Positions 10,313-19,828 of a stretch of 59,235 nucleotides of DNA are shown one piece after another. The first letter of the stretch is position 1; the number at the start of each line of letters is the position of its first letter. The stretch is from Paraburkholderia oxyphila NBRC 105797 (GTDB lineage: Bacteria > Pseudomonadota > Gammaproteobacteria > Burkholderiales > Burkholderiaceae). The notes beneath the pieces are model-generated. The model saw nothing but the letters and a program-made list of their open reading frames with translations, had not been told where the DNA came from and did no database searches. The stretch lies in the NCBI RefSeq assembly GCF_000685075.1, contig NZ_BAYD01000061.1, forward strand, positions 1-59,235. Direction: 5' to 3'. The translations under genes were made by a program, and so were the position numbers.

Positions 10313-10912
10313 CGGTGTTTCCCCAGTAGGTTGACGGTGAGCACATGATCGCCGAGCCGACGGCACACCAGAAGACAGGCGGCCGTCATAGAAATTATTC
10401 CCGCGTGGAATGGGCACGGTCGACCCTCGTGGCCGACGGCGCGGCGATGGAGGGGAACGCCAGGTCCGGCAAACCCAATCCGACGCGTAGCCGCAGTAGC
10501 GTGTGCGGGTCAGCAGGCCTGAGGGACAGATGCCAAAAAGTTCTAGGACAGTTGTGGGTCAGGCAGACCCTCGCTGAAGGTGTCGCGTCTTCGAGATCTG
10601 TGTCAGAACCGTTACCACGAGCATTCCAAAATGCCTGGTACGGGGCGCAAAGTGACATTCCCACGTATGAGTCGTTGTTGGATAGCAGAGACTGCCACAA
10701 GGATAAGTGGCAAAGAGGGCTGCGTCTGTCTCGCGCCGGGAGTTTCCACATAGCTTCGACCCTCTCCAGTCATACGACATTCCGTCTGGCAGGAGGTCGG
10801 TTGCAGCGGAACGACAGTCACCCACGCTGTCATCTCGGTGCGAAGCGAGCGACGAGCAAAGTCCCTGCCTGTATTTTTCAGAAGGCGCTGCGGGGCGATG
10901 AACGCTCCCCGA
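10313..10912. other. Gap without recognisable gene
   Basis: About 600 bases between the AhpD-like gene start and the end of the FUSC gene. An open frame of 207 codons exists on the plus strand (10345-10968), but its product is Arg/Ser-rich with no domain, and it overlaps the FUSC 3' end. It holds the promoter of the AhpD-like gene; no specific site was identified. Confidence 0.4.
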
Positions 10913-12958
10913 TCATGAAACGTCGTCGGGCTTCGCACCTGGGAACAGCGACAGCCGGAGTCCAATGAGCGCATGCAGCGCACCTTTGCGCAGCTTGTAG
11001 CCAGGCGCTGCTGGGGCGGCGGTGAAGTCGGCCATAATCCGCGCCATGGCGGCATCTATGTCGACTGCTAGCGAGGGCGGTACGGGTTGTCGCTCGCCCG
11101 ACTCGAGGCATTGTTCATAGTGCGAACGCACTTCGTCGAGCACGCGATTCAACACTACCGGCAATTCTCCAGAAAACTTGCCCGAGAGTCTGCGCAGGTC
11201 GAGTGTATTGAGCGCAATGCGCATGTCGCGCAGGCTTTCAGTTGACGGATGCTTGTAGTCCTCGCTCGGTGCTACGCGCGGAATGAGCTGCATGAGCCGG
11301 TCGAGCATGCGCGCGTTCAGATCGCGCTGCTGATCGAGCGACAATGCGGACCCGCTCAAAACGACATCCCTCCAGCTTGACCGGGTCAGTCGCGCAGTTG
11401 CGGCATCCGTTCCGAACGGACGGATTACCCCCGTCATCACCGAAGCGAATATGACGCCGGCTAGTCCCGCAAGATTGCCGTTCAGGAAGCTCAGAATGTT
11501 GGCATCATAGACGTTGTCGATTCCAAGAAATGTTGCGGTCGTCAACGCTACGAGCGTCGATATCAACGCCCATTTAGGACGTGACATCAACAGTCCGAGA
11601 GGAATGAACAGGAACGAGAAGAAAATGACCAGCAAAGGGAATTCCTGACCACTCGGCAACACGACAAACAAATAGAATGCCGAAATGATGACGCCCATCG
11701 TCGCGCACTTCAGGAAAGTGATCATCATCGGCACAGGCTCGTCGAGCGCGGCGAAAAAGCACACGCCGATGGCGCCCAACGACACCGCCGCCGCACCGTC
11801 CTGCCAACCTGAAGCGATCCACAGGCACGACGAAACGAAGATGACCAGCGCCGCCGAGCTAGCGGAGAAGAGGGCAAGACCATGGTCGAGAAAGGCGTGC
11901 CGCGTCCCGATCCGCCAATGACGAAACCGCGGACTCCAGTCTCCTCTTTCGTGAACGATGATATGGCGCAAAGTCCGGCAATCGGCCCACAAATCGACCA
12001 GTTGCCGCAAGCGCCAGAGCGCGCTGGACAATAGTGCATCGTGCCATGTCGTCAGTTCCTGGCGGGGCGGATCCAGCTGCACAATACGCGTCCGGAATAG
12101 CGGTGCCTCGCGCTCGGGTTCCTCGCTGAGCGGCGCGTCCATCCAGCGCCCAATATCGCGCAGCAGTTCGACGAATCCTGCAGGAATGACAAGGCCTGAT
12201 TTCTGCGTGGCCGCGAGTACGTCCGCGAGCGCCGAGGTGATGGGCAGTATCAGTTGCATCCGGCCTTGCAGTTGCTCGCTGCGAGCGAGAATCGCAGGGC
12301 TGACATGATCGTAGGCCAACTGGCTCAACAGGAATTCGAAACCGCGGACACTCGACGCCATCTTCTGGCGGCTGCCCGAAACAAGAGCTCCCGCGACCCG
12401 CCCCTCCATCGACTCTTTCGCGTAAACAGCGGCCTCGACGAACCACGAGTCGGTTCGCTCAATCAGTGTTGGTGCGAGCCGGTTCGGGAAAAAAACGCTG
12501 CCGACGATGCTCGCGCAGACGATGCCAAGCGTGATTTCCTCGGTTCGCGCCACAGCCACATCGAAGATACTCAATGGGTCCGACAATGCCGGTAGCGCAA
12601 TGACGGACAGCGAATAGCTGGCGAGCAGAAAAACGTAATTGCGTGCGGCTCGCGTCGAGATTGAAATGTATACAAATACGCCTGTCCATAACGCTATCAG
12701 GGCGCTCAACAGATAAGGCGTCTCCGCGAAAGGCGGCACGAGGGCAACCGAGGCGACCGCGCCAAGGGCAGTGCCGATCGCGCGATAAAGCGCCTTCGAC
12801 CGTGTCGCGCCGACAAACGGATTCGACACGATATAGACCGACGCCAACGCCCAGTAGGGCCTCGGAAGGTCGTAGTAGAACGCGATGTAAAGCGCGAGCA
12901 TCCCTGCGAAGAAGGTCTTTAGAGAAAAAATCCAGTCGCGCAGCGAAGGGAAATTCAT
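10913..12958 (-). CDS. FUSC-family aromatic acid exporter-like membrane protein
   Basis: A 681-residue inner-membrane protein with two clusters of about five to six membrane helices (near residues 10-155 and 355-500), each followed by a cytoplasmic region, the layout of AaeB / FUSC efflux proteins. Hydrophobic stretches include WALASVYIVSNPFVGATRSKA early and AALDEPVPMMITFLKC in the second half. Normally it works with an HlyD-type periplasmic adaptor and a small DUF1656 protein; neither is nearby. The ATG at 12958 (MNFPSLRDW) matches the usual family start; a longer frame upstream is unlikely. Substrates of such pumps are aromatic or antimicrobial acids; here unknown. Confidence 0.9.
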   Translation of the reverse strand: MNFPSLRDWIFSLKTFFAGMLALYIAFYYDLPRPYWALASVYIVSNPFVGATRSKALYRAIGTALGAVASVALVPPFAETPYLLSALIALWTGVFVYISISTRAARNYVFLLASYSLSVIALPALSDPLSIFDVAVARTEEITLGIVCASIVGSVFFPNRLAPTLIERTDSWFVEAAVYAKESMEGRVAGALVSGSRQKMASSVRGFEFLLSQLAYDHVSPAILARSEQLQGRMQLILPITSALADVLAATQKSGLVIPAGFVELLRDIGRWMDAPLSEEPEREAPLFRTRIVQLDPPRQELTTWHDALLSSALWRLRQLVDLWADCRTLRHIIVHERGDWSPRFRHWRIGTRHAFLDHGLALFSASSAALVIFVSSCLWIASGWQDGAAAVSLGAIGVCFFAALDEPVPMMITFLKCATMGVIISAFYLFVVLPSGQEFPLLVIFFSFLFIPLGLLMSRPKWALISTLVALTTATFLGIDNVYDANILSFLNGNLAGLAGVIFASVMTGVIRPFGTDAATARLTRSSWRDVVLSGSALSLDQQRDLNARMLDRLMQLIPRVAPSEDYKHPSTESLRDMRIALNTLDLRRLSGKFSGELPVVLNRVLDEVRSHYEQCLESGERQPVPPSLAVDIDAAMARIMADFTAAPAAPGYKLRKGALHALIGLRLSLFPGAKPDDVS

Positions 12959-13821
12959 CGGAACAATCGCGTGTGAGAACAGGCTCTCCCCGGCAATCCG
13001 GCCGGGCTCGCAGTGGAGCGAACAACAGTGTGCAACGTTTCGCTGAAATCCGCCTTTGCGAACGCACATGACTTCGTGCGCGTCGCGCCGTCGAAGACAA
13101 ATCACTTACGGTGCCGACACATGGCCTCTTGCCGTTTGATTGCTAACATCGGCAGGGTTCGGTCGGATGCCAGCCGCGGATACGATAGTGCTCACCAAGG
13201 ACCATCGCCATATCAAATCCAGAACGAATGATGCCTCGGTTTCAAACGGTTCAGGAGCGCTGCGACGACGATTTCAGGTATCGAGTTCGCAAGGGGCAGT
13301 GCGATCTCGCGAAGCTCGGCCTGAAGGAAGCCGTTGCGCCTTCCGTATGGAATGCTGTCCTGTCCGATCGGTAAGGTATCCTGTCTATAAGGACGCGTCT
13401 CAACCGACATTCCCATTTGCACCAGAACCCGGTGGAGGGCGGCGTGGCGGACCACATCGTGTGGTTTTTCATGCATCCGAGTTTTCTAATAAAATCAACG
13501 ACTTATCCAAATGCATATGCGTTTTTCAATTTTTGAAGACCACTCGCTTCGCTCGACGCGCACATCATGTAACCGTTAAAAGGTCAAACGATGCAGGTGT
13601 TCGTCATTCCAGCCCATCGCGAGCCTGCATCACCTGATGTAAATGCGCAATCGTGATTTGCCCGGGAATCAACACTCGCCGCCAAACTGGCGGGCGGACG
13701 CCCGGAGAAATTGCCGGCGTGCGCACGCATTGCGCCGTCATGTGCAAGAATCGCGGCCTGGGCTCGCAGCGAAGAAAAACAAGCGGCCGATTCCGTATCA
13801 GCAGACGAGGAGCAGACTATC
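12959..13821. other. Gap between divergent FUSC and AtoE genes
   Basis: About 860 bases with only short frames that show no domain. Around 13564-13637 GATGCAGG and CCTGCATC form distant 8-base inverted repeats. The promoters of the two divergent transporter genes should lie here. Confidence 0.4.
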
Positions 13822-15144
13822 GTGATTCAGCGTATTTCTCATTTCTTTACGGGCGTAGTGCATCGGATATTGCCCGACCCGCTCATCTTCGCCATTCTCC
13901 TGACCGTCGTGACCTTTGTGCTGGCGTTTGCGCTCACGCCGCAGCCGCCCGAAGCGCTCGTCCTGATGTGGGGTTCGGGGTTCTGGAACCTGCTTGCGTT
14001 CGCCATGCAAATGGTCCTGATTCTCGTGACCGGTCACGCGCTGGCAAGTTCCGTGCCGGTCAAGCGCATGCTGGTTGCGCTGGCGAGCTGCGCGCGCACG
14101 CCGGGCCAGGGCGTGATGCTCGTTGCCTTCGTGGGGGCGGTTGCTTGTGCGATCAACTGGGGTTTCGGCCTCGTGCTCGGCGCGATGTTCTCGCGCGAAG
14201 TGGCGCGGCGCGTGCGTGGCGCTGACTACCGGCTGCTCGTCGCAGCGGCGTACATGGGCTTTCTCACATGGCATGGCGGGCTCTCCGGCTCCGTGCCGCT
14301 CGTGGCGGCCACGAAGGGCAACCCGATGGAAAAGGCCGTTGGCCTGATCCCGGTCTCGCAGACCATCTTCACGGGCTATAACGCGTTCATCACGATCGGA
14401 CTGATCGTGCTGCTGCCGATTCTCGTGCGTCTCATGATGCCGAAGCCCGAAGACGTCGTCTCGGTCGACCCGGCGCTGCTCGAAGATCCGCCGAGCGTCG
14501 AGCGCAAGCTCGGCCCCGACGCGACCTTCGCCGAGCGCATCGAGGAAAGCCGCGCGCTCTCGCTGCTGGTGGCGGCGCTGTGCTTCGTGTTCCTTGGCTT
14601 GCGCTTTCACGCCAAGGGCTTCGCGCTCGACATCGACACCGTGAACCTCGTGTTCCTGGCCGCGGGCATTGTGCTGCACAAGACACCGATGGCCTACGCG
14701 CGCGCCGTGGGCAGCGCCGCGAAGGGCGCCGCCGGCATCTTGATCCAGTTTCCGTTCTACGCGGGCATTCAGGCACTCATGGACCACTCGGGTCTTGCGG
14801 GTGTCATCACGAAGTGGTTCGTCGATATTGCGAACGTGCACACATTCCCGCTGCTCGTGTTTTTGAGCTCGGCGTTGATCAACTTCGCGGTGCCTTCGGG
14901 TGGTGGCCACTGGGTCGTGCAAGGGCCGTTCGTGATGCCGGCGGCGCAGGCGCTGGGCGCGGACCTCGGCAAATCGGCGATGGCGATCGCCTATGGCGAA
15001 GCGTGGACCAACATGGCGCAGCCTTTCTGGGCGCTGCCCGCGCTCGCGATCGCGGGCCTCGGCGTGCGCGACATCATGGGCTACTGCGTGACCACTTTGC
15101 TGTTCTCGGGCGTGGTGTTCGTCGCGGGGATGTATCTCTTCTGA
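13822..15144 (+). CDS. atoE: Short-chain fatty acid transporter, AtoE family
   Basis: A 440-residue polytopic inner-membrane protein with about eleven hydrophobic segments. Family hallmarks are INWGFGLVLGAMFSREVARR, LTWHGGLSGSVPLVAATKGNP, and the C-terminal SALINFAVPSGGGHWVVQGP, all typical of TIGR00366 short-chain fatty acid transporters. Expected role: uptake of acetoacetate, butyrate or similar acids. The GTG at 13822 is chosen because GAGGAG lies nine bases before it and homology starts there (MIQRISHFFTGVVHRILPDP). The usual atoDA/atoB CoA-transfer genes are absent, though an acs gene lies 8.7 kb upstream. Confidence 0.92.
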   Translation: MIQRISHFFTGVVHRILPDPLIFAILLTVVTFVLAFALTPQPPEALVLMWGSGFWNLLAFAMQMVLILVTGHALASSVPVKRMLVALASCARTPGQGVMLVAFVGAVACAINWGFGLVLGAMFSREVARRVRGADYRLLVAAAYMGFLTWHGGLSGSVPLVAATKGNPMEKAVGLIPVSQTIFTGYNAFITIGLIVLLPILVRLMMPKPEDVVSVDPALLEDPPSVERKLGPDATFAERIEESRALSLLVAALCFVFLGLRFHAKGFALDIDTVNLVFLAAGIVLHKTPMAYARAVGSAAKGAAGILIQFPFYAGIQALMDHSGLAGVITKWFVDIANVHTFPLLVFLSSALINFAVPSGGGHWVVQGPFVMPAAQALGADLGKSAMAIAYGEAWTNMAQPFWALPALAIAGLGVRDIMGYCVTTLLFSGVVFVAGMYLF

Positions 15145-15149
15145 GCGTT

Positions 15150-15330
15150 CGCGCTTTACCCCGCTTCTGCGGGCGCCATTATGGTGCCCATTCCCAGCTC
15201 CGGCACCGGATGACTCTCCATCATCGCGCCGAGCCTGGTCAATGGGTTCTGCTCGAGGCTGATCCGGCCGTCATGACTTTCCGCGAGCGGCCGGGCGATG
15301 TCCAGGTCGACAGAGAACAACGCCTCGCTG
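15150..15330 (-). pseudogene. Possible sensor histidine kinase C-terminal fragment
   Basis: On the minus strand about 55 codons read DLDIARPLAESHDGRISLEQNP, which resembles the G2 box and following region of HATPase domains (usually GLGL-x-I-x-x-x-x-x-x-x-HGG-R-I). The glycines are replaced and nothing upstream matches a kinase, so at best it is a degraded remnant left after an old deletion. Confidence 0.35.
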
Positions 15331-15410
15331 ATTTTTCGGTTCGCTACGCAGATCGAGATAAATTAGTTATTCTTAATTATTTTCTGCGCGTTGAAAGCGA
15401 ATCAACGACA

Positions 15411-15545
15411 TCACGCAAGCTTGACGCAGACGTCATCTTCGCGCGCCAGACCGATGACACGATGGCCAGTTCGCATCAGACGTTTCGAGAGTGCCAGTCC
15501 GATGCATTTAGTGGCGCCCGTAATGAGAAAGGGGCGTGCAGTCAT
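15411..15545 (-). pseudogene. SDR N-terminal remnant of redox cassette 2
   Basis: A 44-codon frame beginning MTARPFLITGATK and continuing CIGLALSKRLMRTGHRVIGLAR is an SDR N-terminus (the TGATKGIG glycine is Cys here), cut off by a stop after DDVCVKLA. The ATG follows CCGGAAA. It lies 58 bases after the intact peroxiredoxin, matching the order in cassette 1, so both cassettes once carried an SDR third gene and both have lost it independently. Confidence 0.75.
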
Positions 15546-15603
15546 GGGGTTTCCGGAGATAAAAAAGGCAGCGCCGCTTGAGTCGGTGCGGCGCGCCGGT
15601 GCG

Positions 15604-16272
15604 TCAGATATTGACCGTTCTTTCGAGAACGGGAAGCATGTCCGACGGATCGGGGCGACGCGTGTAGTCGGGATTGATTTCCGAATACATGACGATGCCG
15701 TTCTCCCCGATCACATAACGAGCGGGCATCGGCAGCGTCCAGCTCGGGTCGCCGTTGAACGCCGGCAGGTCATTCTTGAGCTTCTTGTATAGCTCGACCA
15801 GATAATCGGGCAACTCGAAACGCAGGCCGAATGCCGCTGCAGTCTGATTTTGCACGTCGCTCAGCACCGGGAAGCGTAGTTGATTCTCGCGCACCGACTT
15901 GCGGCTGTTCACGCCAATTTGCGGCGAGATGGCGACGACATTCCCGCCGAGCGACTCGATCTTCGGGAGGATTTCGTTGATTGCCTGGAGCTCGAGATTG
16001 CAGTACGGGCACCAGACGCCGCGATAGAACGTGACGACGAGCGGCCCCTTGTCAAGCAGGTCGGCCGACGAAATCTCGTTGCCGTTCTGATCCTTGAGCT
16101 GGAACTGCGGCGCACGATCACCGGCCTTGATGGCGCGGGTTGCCTGTCCGCTGGCGATCAGTTCCGCCGTGGCACGTTCCATGATCGGATGAATTTCTGG
16201 TGACACTTTGAATGGCAGCTTCCCGCCTTTGAAGTCGGCTTTGAATTGGTCAAGCTTGTCCTGCAGTGACAT
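15604..16272 (-). CDS. Peroxiredoxin-like thioredoxin-fold protein, CPYC type
   Basis: A 222-residue AhpC/TSA-family protein. The N-terminal SLQDKLDQFKADFK helix is typical of this subgroup; the thioredoxin fold starts near residue 50, and the active site is Cys88-Pro-Tyr-Cys91 in FYRGVWCPYCNLEL. A CxxC rather than the single peroxidatic Cys of classical PxxxTxxC peroxiredoxins suggests a thiol-disulfide or Grx/Trx-linked peroxidase. GGAGA precedes the ATG. It is the second gene after an AhpD-like gene, 288 bases away with a hairpin between, so it may have its own promoter. The same gene at 9463-9702 has lost its centre. Confidence 0.9.
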   Translation of the reverse strand: MSLQDKLDQFKADFKGGKLPFKVSPEIHPIMERATAELIASGQATRAIKAGDRAPQFQLKDQNGNEISSADLLDKGPLVVTFYRGVWCPYCNLELQAINEILPKIESLGGNVVAISPQIGVNSRKSVRENQLRFPVLSDVQNQTAAAFGLRFELPDYLVELYKKLKNDLPAFNGDPSWTLPMPARYVIGENGIVMYSEINPDYTRRPDPSDMLPVLERTVNI

Positions 16273-16513
16273 GATGAGTCTCCGGTTGATTGGTCGAAGT
16301 TTAGGTACTGGATAAGCGGACCTTGCCGCTCTCCTTAATTCGATTTTCGGAGGACTCGCGGTACGCCGCTAGGTAGGCAGGGCGAATAACACCCATTCTT
16401 GCGAAGCATGGCTCTCTGACGGCTATATTCGATTCCATTGCCATGTGATTGGCGCGCAGCAGCTGTCAGAAAAAAGAACGCCCCACTTCTTGAGCGTCCA
16501 GGCACACGCAATG

Positions 16514-16544
16514 CCGTAGAGGTCGATTCCCGACCTCTACGGCG
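16514..16544 (-). terminator. Strong hairpin after the AhpD-like gene
   Basis: Two perfect 13-base arms, GCCGTAGAGGTCG and its complement, flank a 5-base loop (16527-16531), 16 bases past the stop at 16561. There is no clear T-run on the minus strand, so it may be a rho-assisted terminator or an RNA-stability element between the AhpD-like and peroxiredoxin genes. Confidence 0.6.
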
Positions 16545-16560
16545 CAAAACTGGGCGCAGG

Positions 16561-17100
16561 TTACTTCACGGGCGGAAAATCGACCGCAGTGTCGTTGATG
16601 CGATTGAAGGTATTCGTGAAGATCGTCAGCGCAATGACGAGCGAAATCTCTGCCAACTGAGCATCCGTATAGCCGGCTACACGAATTGCCGCGAATTCCG
16701 TGTCGCTGATGGTCCCGCTGGTGCGTTGCAAATTCAGCACGAACCGGATCAGCGCATCGCGCGTTGCATCGCCCGTCGGCTGTCCCTTGCGGATCGCGCC
16801 AAGTGCGTCGGCGGACAGACCCACCAACTTGCCGAGCATGTTATGGGCTGCGACGCAATAGTCGCAGCCGGACTCGACACTGACGAGCAGCTTGATCGTC
16901 TCCACGTCTTGCTTGCTCAGCGTTCCAGCCCCAACTGCGCCTTCGGCGTTTAGCACGGCTGCCAATTGGCTCGGCGCGAGATAGCCGAGCGCCGCGAACA
17001 GGTTAGGTACACTTCCTCCCGCGACGTTGCGGACCTGGGTGTACACGTCCGCCGTTGCTCCGGTTGCGGTTTCAATTGTGGGAATCGTAATACGGCTCAT
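16561..17100 (-). CDS. AhpD-like / CMD-family protein, cassette 2
   Basis: A 179-residue helical protein of the CMD/AhpD superfamily with Cys79-Asp-Tyr-Cys82 and His86 (SGCDYCVAAHN), the peroxidase-type active-site arrangement. The flanking VPNLFAALGYLAPSQLAAVLN and ISLVIALTIFTNTFNRIN are family-typical. AAGGAG lies eight bases before the ATG at 17100, which rules out the longer upstream frame. It heads the order AhpD-like, peroxiredoxin, SDR remnant. It is a different subfamily from the cassette 1 copy: lengths and most residues differ outside the CxxC and His motif. Confidence 0.9.
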   Translation of the reverse strand: MSRITIPTIETATGATADVYTQVRNVAGGSVPNLFAALGYLAPSQLAAVLNAEGAVGAGTLSKQDVETIKLLVSVESGCDYCVAAHNMLGKLVGLSADALGAIRKGQPTGDATRDALIRFVLNLQRTSGTISDTEFAAIRVAGYTDAQLAEISLVIALTIFTNTFNRINDTAVDFPPVK

Positions 17101-17286
17101 AGGTTGGCTCCTTGATGATGAATGCGCCCATCGAATGGCGTGAATCCACTTTAGGATTTCCGATTGATTCGGGTAAGTCGCCGAAGTCTCAACTTCATGC
17201 TCATCAGGCTCAAACCAAGCGAGCACGCATCTTCCTGCAGATGTGGCACGCGGGCCGCCAGGCGCATCCGGCCAACACCGGCGGCG

Positions 17287-17388
17287 TCACGCCTGTTGCC
17301 CCGTCGCCGCTGCCTCGCCGCCCTTGAGTTTCGGCGCGCGCGTCTGCTGGGCAGGCACAGCGCCCGCTTGATTGCGTCGTGGCCTCAT
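17287..17388 (-). CDS. Tiny ORF overlapping the DsbD-like stop
   Basis: A 33-codon frame starting with ATG whose last bases form ATGA with the stop of the DsbD-like gene, a classic translational-coupling overlap. The product is basic (MRPRRNQAGAVPAQQ and APKLKGGEAAATGQQA) with no known domain. It may be a small coupled protein, a remnant of a gene tail, or chance. Confidence 0.25.
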   Translation of the reverse strand: MRPRRNQAGAVPAQQTRAPKLKGGEAAATGQQA

Positions 17389-18614
17389 ATCACCTGAATT
17401 ACGAGTCGATTGCCCATTGGCGTCACCGAAACTTGCGCCGTGGCCGCCAGATGTTGCACCAGATCCTGGGGATTCACGGGCCTCGATACAGGAACGGCCA
17501 ACATCAACGTTGTCCAGATCGCCGCCGCGGCGGCGATGCCTCGGCCCGGTTTGCGCCAGATGGTTCCGGGGCGATCGCGCGAGGAAAGCAGGCCCAACTC
17601 GGCGACGACAACAAGCAGCCACAGCACCCCTAAGGCGATGCGTAGCGATGTGCCAGCGAAAGGCCAGACGATCAGCAGGGCGGTCGCGATGAGTTCAATG
17701 GCAATGTAGACCTTTACGCCGATTTTCCAGGGCCCTGCCCACTTCAGGACTCCCGCCGTGACCATGCCGACCGTGAGGAGCGGAACGGCAAGTCCAACGC
17801 TCGCCGCGAGCAGCGCCATTGCGGATCCCAGCGCACCGTTTGAGGAGACGTTGCACGCGAACGTGGATGCAACGTGAGCGGCACTTGCCGTACCGAATGT
17901 CCATGCTGACAAAGCGCCGAGCCCAGCGACCGCGAGAAACCCCCCCGCACTGCGCACGGTACCCGGTATGCCCGGCAGGACGAGTCGCCACTGGGGAAGG
18001 ACTTGTACGAAGCCGTCTGCCATTAGCCAAAGGGCGAGCGCGATGAACAGGGCGACAAAAACCATCGCTAATAGCAGATGTGATGAATGAGCTTCCGCAG
18101 CCGGCCCCAGCAGTCCCGTTGAAAGGCCGGCGACGACGGTCCCCGCGGTGTAATTCGACGCGAGTATGAAGCCACGTTTGCCGGAGGTGCGTGCACCGCC
18201 ACTGGCGACGATGGCACAGACGAGCGAAGCGACAGGCAAGGTCCCGGGTAGCAAACCCAACATAAGGCCGGCGAGCATGGACATCCCAAGTGCCTGCGGG
18301 AAACTGGGACTTCGGGCATGCGAGGACGGTCGCTCGAAACCAGCGGTGTCTCCAGAACTGGAGCGTTGAAATCCGGGTTCTGCACTCGAGGCTGGCCGGC
18401 CTGACGTGACTATCGCCGTGTCAACTCGCTGTTCGTCACTCCCGCTTGCGCTGATACTGAACTGCTGGCTGACGAACGGCCCAACTGGGTGAGCTCGGAC
18501 ACCCGCTCCTCCATCTGCATATGCGTTGCCGGCAGCCAGCAGAATGGCCGCGGTTGTCAGAAGCGCAAGCGTACGTGCTGAGATGGCGAGCAGCCGATTG
18601 AGCGGTTCAAGCAT
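17385..18614 (-). CDS. DsbD-like (CcdA-type) membrane protein lacking the first redox cysteine
   Basis: A 409-residue protein with a signal-like N-terminus (MLEPLNRLLAISARTLALLTTAAILLAAG), a Ser/Gly-rich linker and then about eight membrane helices in the DsbD/CcdA pattern. The first helix reads GLMLGLLPGTLPVASLV where DsbD proteins have a PCVLP motif, so the redox Cys is Gly. The second repeat FACNVSSNGALGSAMALLAASVGLAVPLL keeps one Cys near the expected place. The missing first Cys argues against normal thiol electron transfer. The start is uncertain: a TTG at 18674 would overlap the preceding stop by four bases. It follows a beta-propeller gene on the same strand and is probably co-transcribed. 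Confidence 0.7.
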   Translation of the reverse strand: MLEPLNRLLAISARTLALLTTAAILLAAGNAYADGGAGVRAHPVGPFVSQQFSISASGSDEQRVDTAIVTSGRPASSAEPGFQRSSSGDTAGFERPSSHARSPSFPQALGMSMLAGLMLGLLPGTLPVASLVCAIVASGGARTSGKRGFILASNYTAGTVVAGLSTGLLGPAAEAHSSHLLLAMVFVALFIALALWLMADGFVQVLPQWRLVLPGIPGTVRSAGGFLAVAGLGALSAWTFGTASAAHVASTFACNVSSNGALGSAMALLAASVGLAVPLLTVGMVTAGVLKWAGPWKIGVKVYIAIELIATALLIVWPFAGTSLRIALGVLWLLVVVAELGLLSSRDRPGTIWRKPGRGIAAAAAIWTTLMLAVPVSRPVNPQDLVQHLAATAQVSVTPMGNRLVIQVI

Positions 18615-18670
18615 CTTTGCACCGATTTCAAATTCCACACCACGATCATTCATTGCACAGACTGGCACAA

Positions 18671-19516
18671 TCAATCTGTGAGCAGGGGAAAGAAAATGAC
18701 TGCCTGACCGTAGAGTCCTGGCAGGCGAATGATGGAGTCCACAAAGCGCCCGCTGGTAAATTCGAAGGCCACGACGTTGTCACGCGCGACGCAGTACAGA
18801 TTTCCGTCGGGGCCGATTCGCAGCCCTCGAGGCTGGTGGAAGCCGATTCCGGAAGGCGGAATGAAGACACGCGCCAACGCACCGGTGGCGCGATCATATT
18901 CGCGAATGGTGGCCACGGCGTCGGGTGCACGAAACGGAAATTCGCTGGAGACAAGAACATTGCCGTTGGGTGCGATTGTCAGGTCGAGCGGACTGAGCGC
19001 CTCGTCGGTGATGAAACGCTTGACTAGAGGCGTGCCGCTTGCATCGAACACCGCTATGGTGTTCTCACCTTCGCCATGCGGCCCGATGCCCGAGGCCAGA
19101 TAAATCGTCCCATCTTCCGCCGAAGCGAAGCCGCGGGGAAACGGGACGACGTTTTCGGGCAGTATATTCCGCGGTGCGCCGGAAAGGTCGTGTGAAAATG
19201 CGGCGATGGTTCGCGCGCTGCGCGAGCCGACGAGGTATTTCCCGTCGGGCGCGAGAGCGCCACCACCCGGGTTGAGCCCCGGAATCCGCGCGCTGTCGTG
19301 GACGACTTGTCCGGCCGCGTTCAGTGCGAGTATGCGATCGCTGCCGCTGTTCACATACAGAAGCTTACGATCCGCGCTCACACTCAAGCCGCGCGGATCG
19401 GCAATGCGAGGATCCGCACTGAAAGTACCGCAGGGCGTTCCATCGAGAGAGAACGCGAGCAACGAACCGTATCCATTACCGTTGATGCCAGACGCGCTGG
19501 TGACGAGGATCTGCAT
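18671..19516 (-). CDS. NHL/SMP-30-like beta-propeller protein
   Basis: A 281-residue protein made of repeated blades with motifs of the type DPRGLSVSADRKLLYVNSGSDRI, FPRGFASAEDGTIYLASG, SPLDLTIAPNGNVLVSSE and QPRGLRIGPDGNLYCVAR. This matches NHL or YncE-like six-bladed propellers that bind ligands or proteins, or act as lactonases. No signal peptide is visible, so it is predicted cytoplasmic unless an upstream start was missed. The ATG is preceded by GAGG. It lies just upstream of the DsbD-like gene, suggesting an operon; the joint role is unknown. Confidence 0.8.
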   Translation of the reverse strand: MQILVTSASGINGNGYGSLLAFSLDGTPCGTFSADPRIADPRGLSVSADRKLLYVNSGSDRILALNAAGQVVHDSARIPGLNPGGGALAPDGKYLVGSRSARTIAAFSHDLSGAPRNILPENVVPFPRGFASAEDGTIYLASGIGPHGEGENTIAVFDASGTPLVKRFITDEALSPLDLTIAPNGNVLVSSEFPFRAPDAVATIREYDRATGALARVFIPPSGIGFHQPRGLRIGPDGNLYCVARDNVVAFEFTSGRFVDSIIRLPGLYGQAVIFFPLLTD

Positions 19517-19828
19517 GTGGGCCTCGGGGAAAAGGGTTTTCGTACATTTTCAAAGAGTCTATCTTTGCGAAGCGCATTGCACTACGAGCACAACGGCATA
19601 GCACTTATCCCCAGCCGGAATGGCTAATCAGAGCAGCGCACGGATTGGAATATCGGGTGCGAACACAGGTGAGCCGAATGAGCATGAATCTGCAACGGCG
19701 GGATATTTCGCCTCGAGCATGTGTGTCCGATACTGGCAACAAGCAGTATGGGCAGTTCAGCGAACGTTGCTGGAGTAACCCAGGCGTCTTTGGGTTAATT
19801 AGCTTCCTTCAAAAAGCAGAGGCGAAAC
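19517..19828. other. Divergent promoter region, propeller / Lpd-like genes
   Basis: A 312-base interval between divergently transcribed genes, AT-richer than its surroundings near 19560-19620 and 19790-19815. No specific operator or consensus promoter could be assigned. Confidence 0.4.

Noticed and set aside
10345..10968. 207-codon plus-strand frame as a gene
   Set aside because: Arg/Ser-rich product with no domain, no ribosome-binding site, and overlap with the FUSC gene 3' end on the other strand.
13798..14922. 374-codon minus-strand frame opposite atoE
   Set aside because: His/Arg/Glu-rich shadow of the AtoE coding sequence with no domain.
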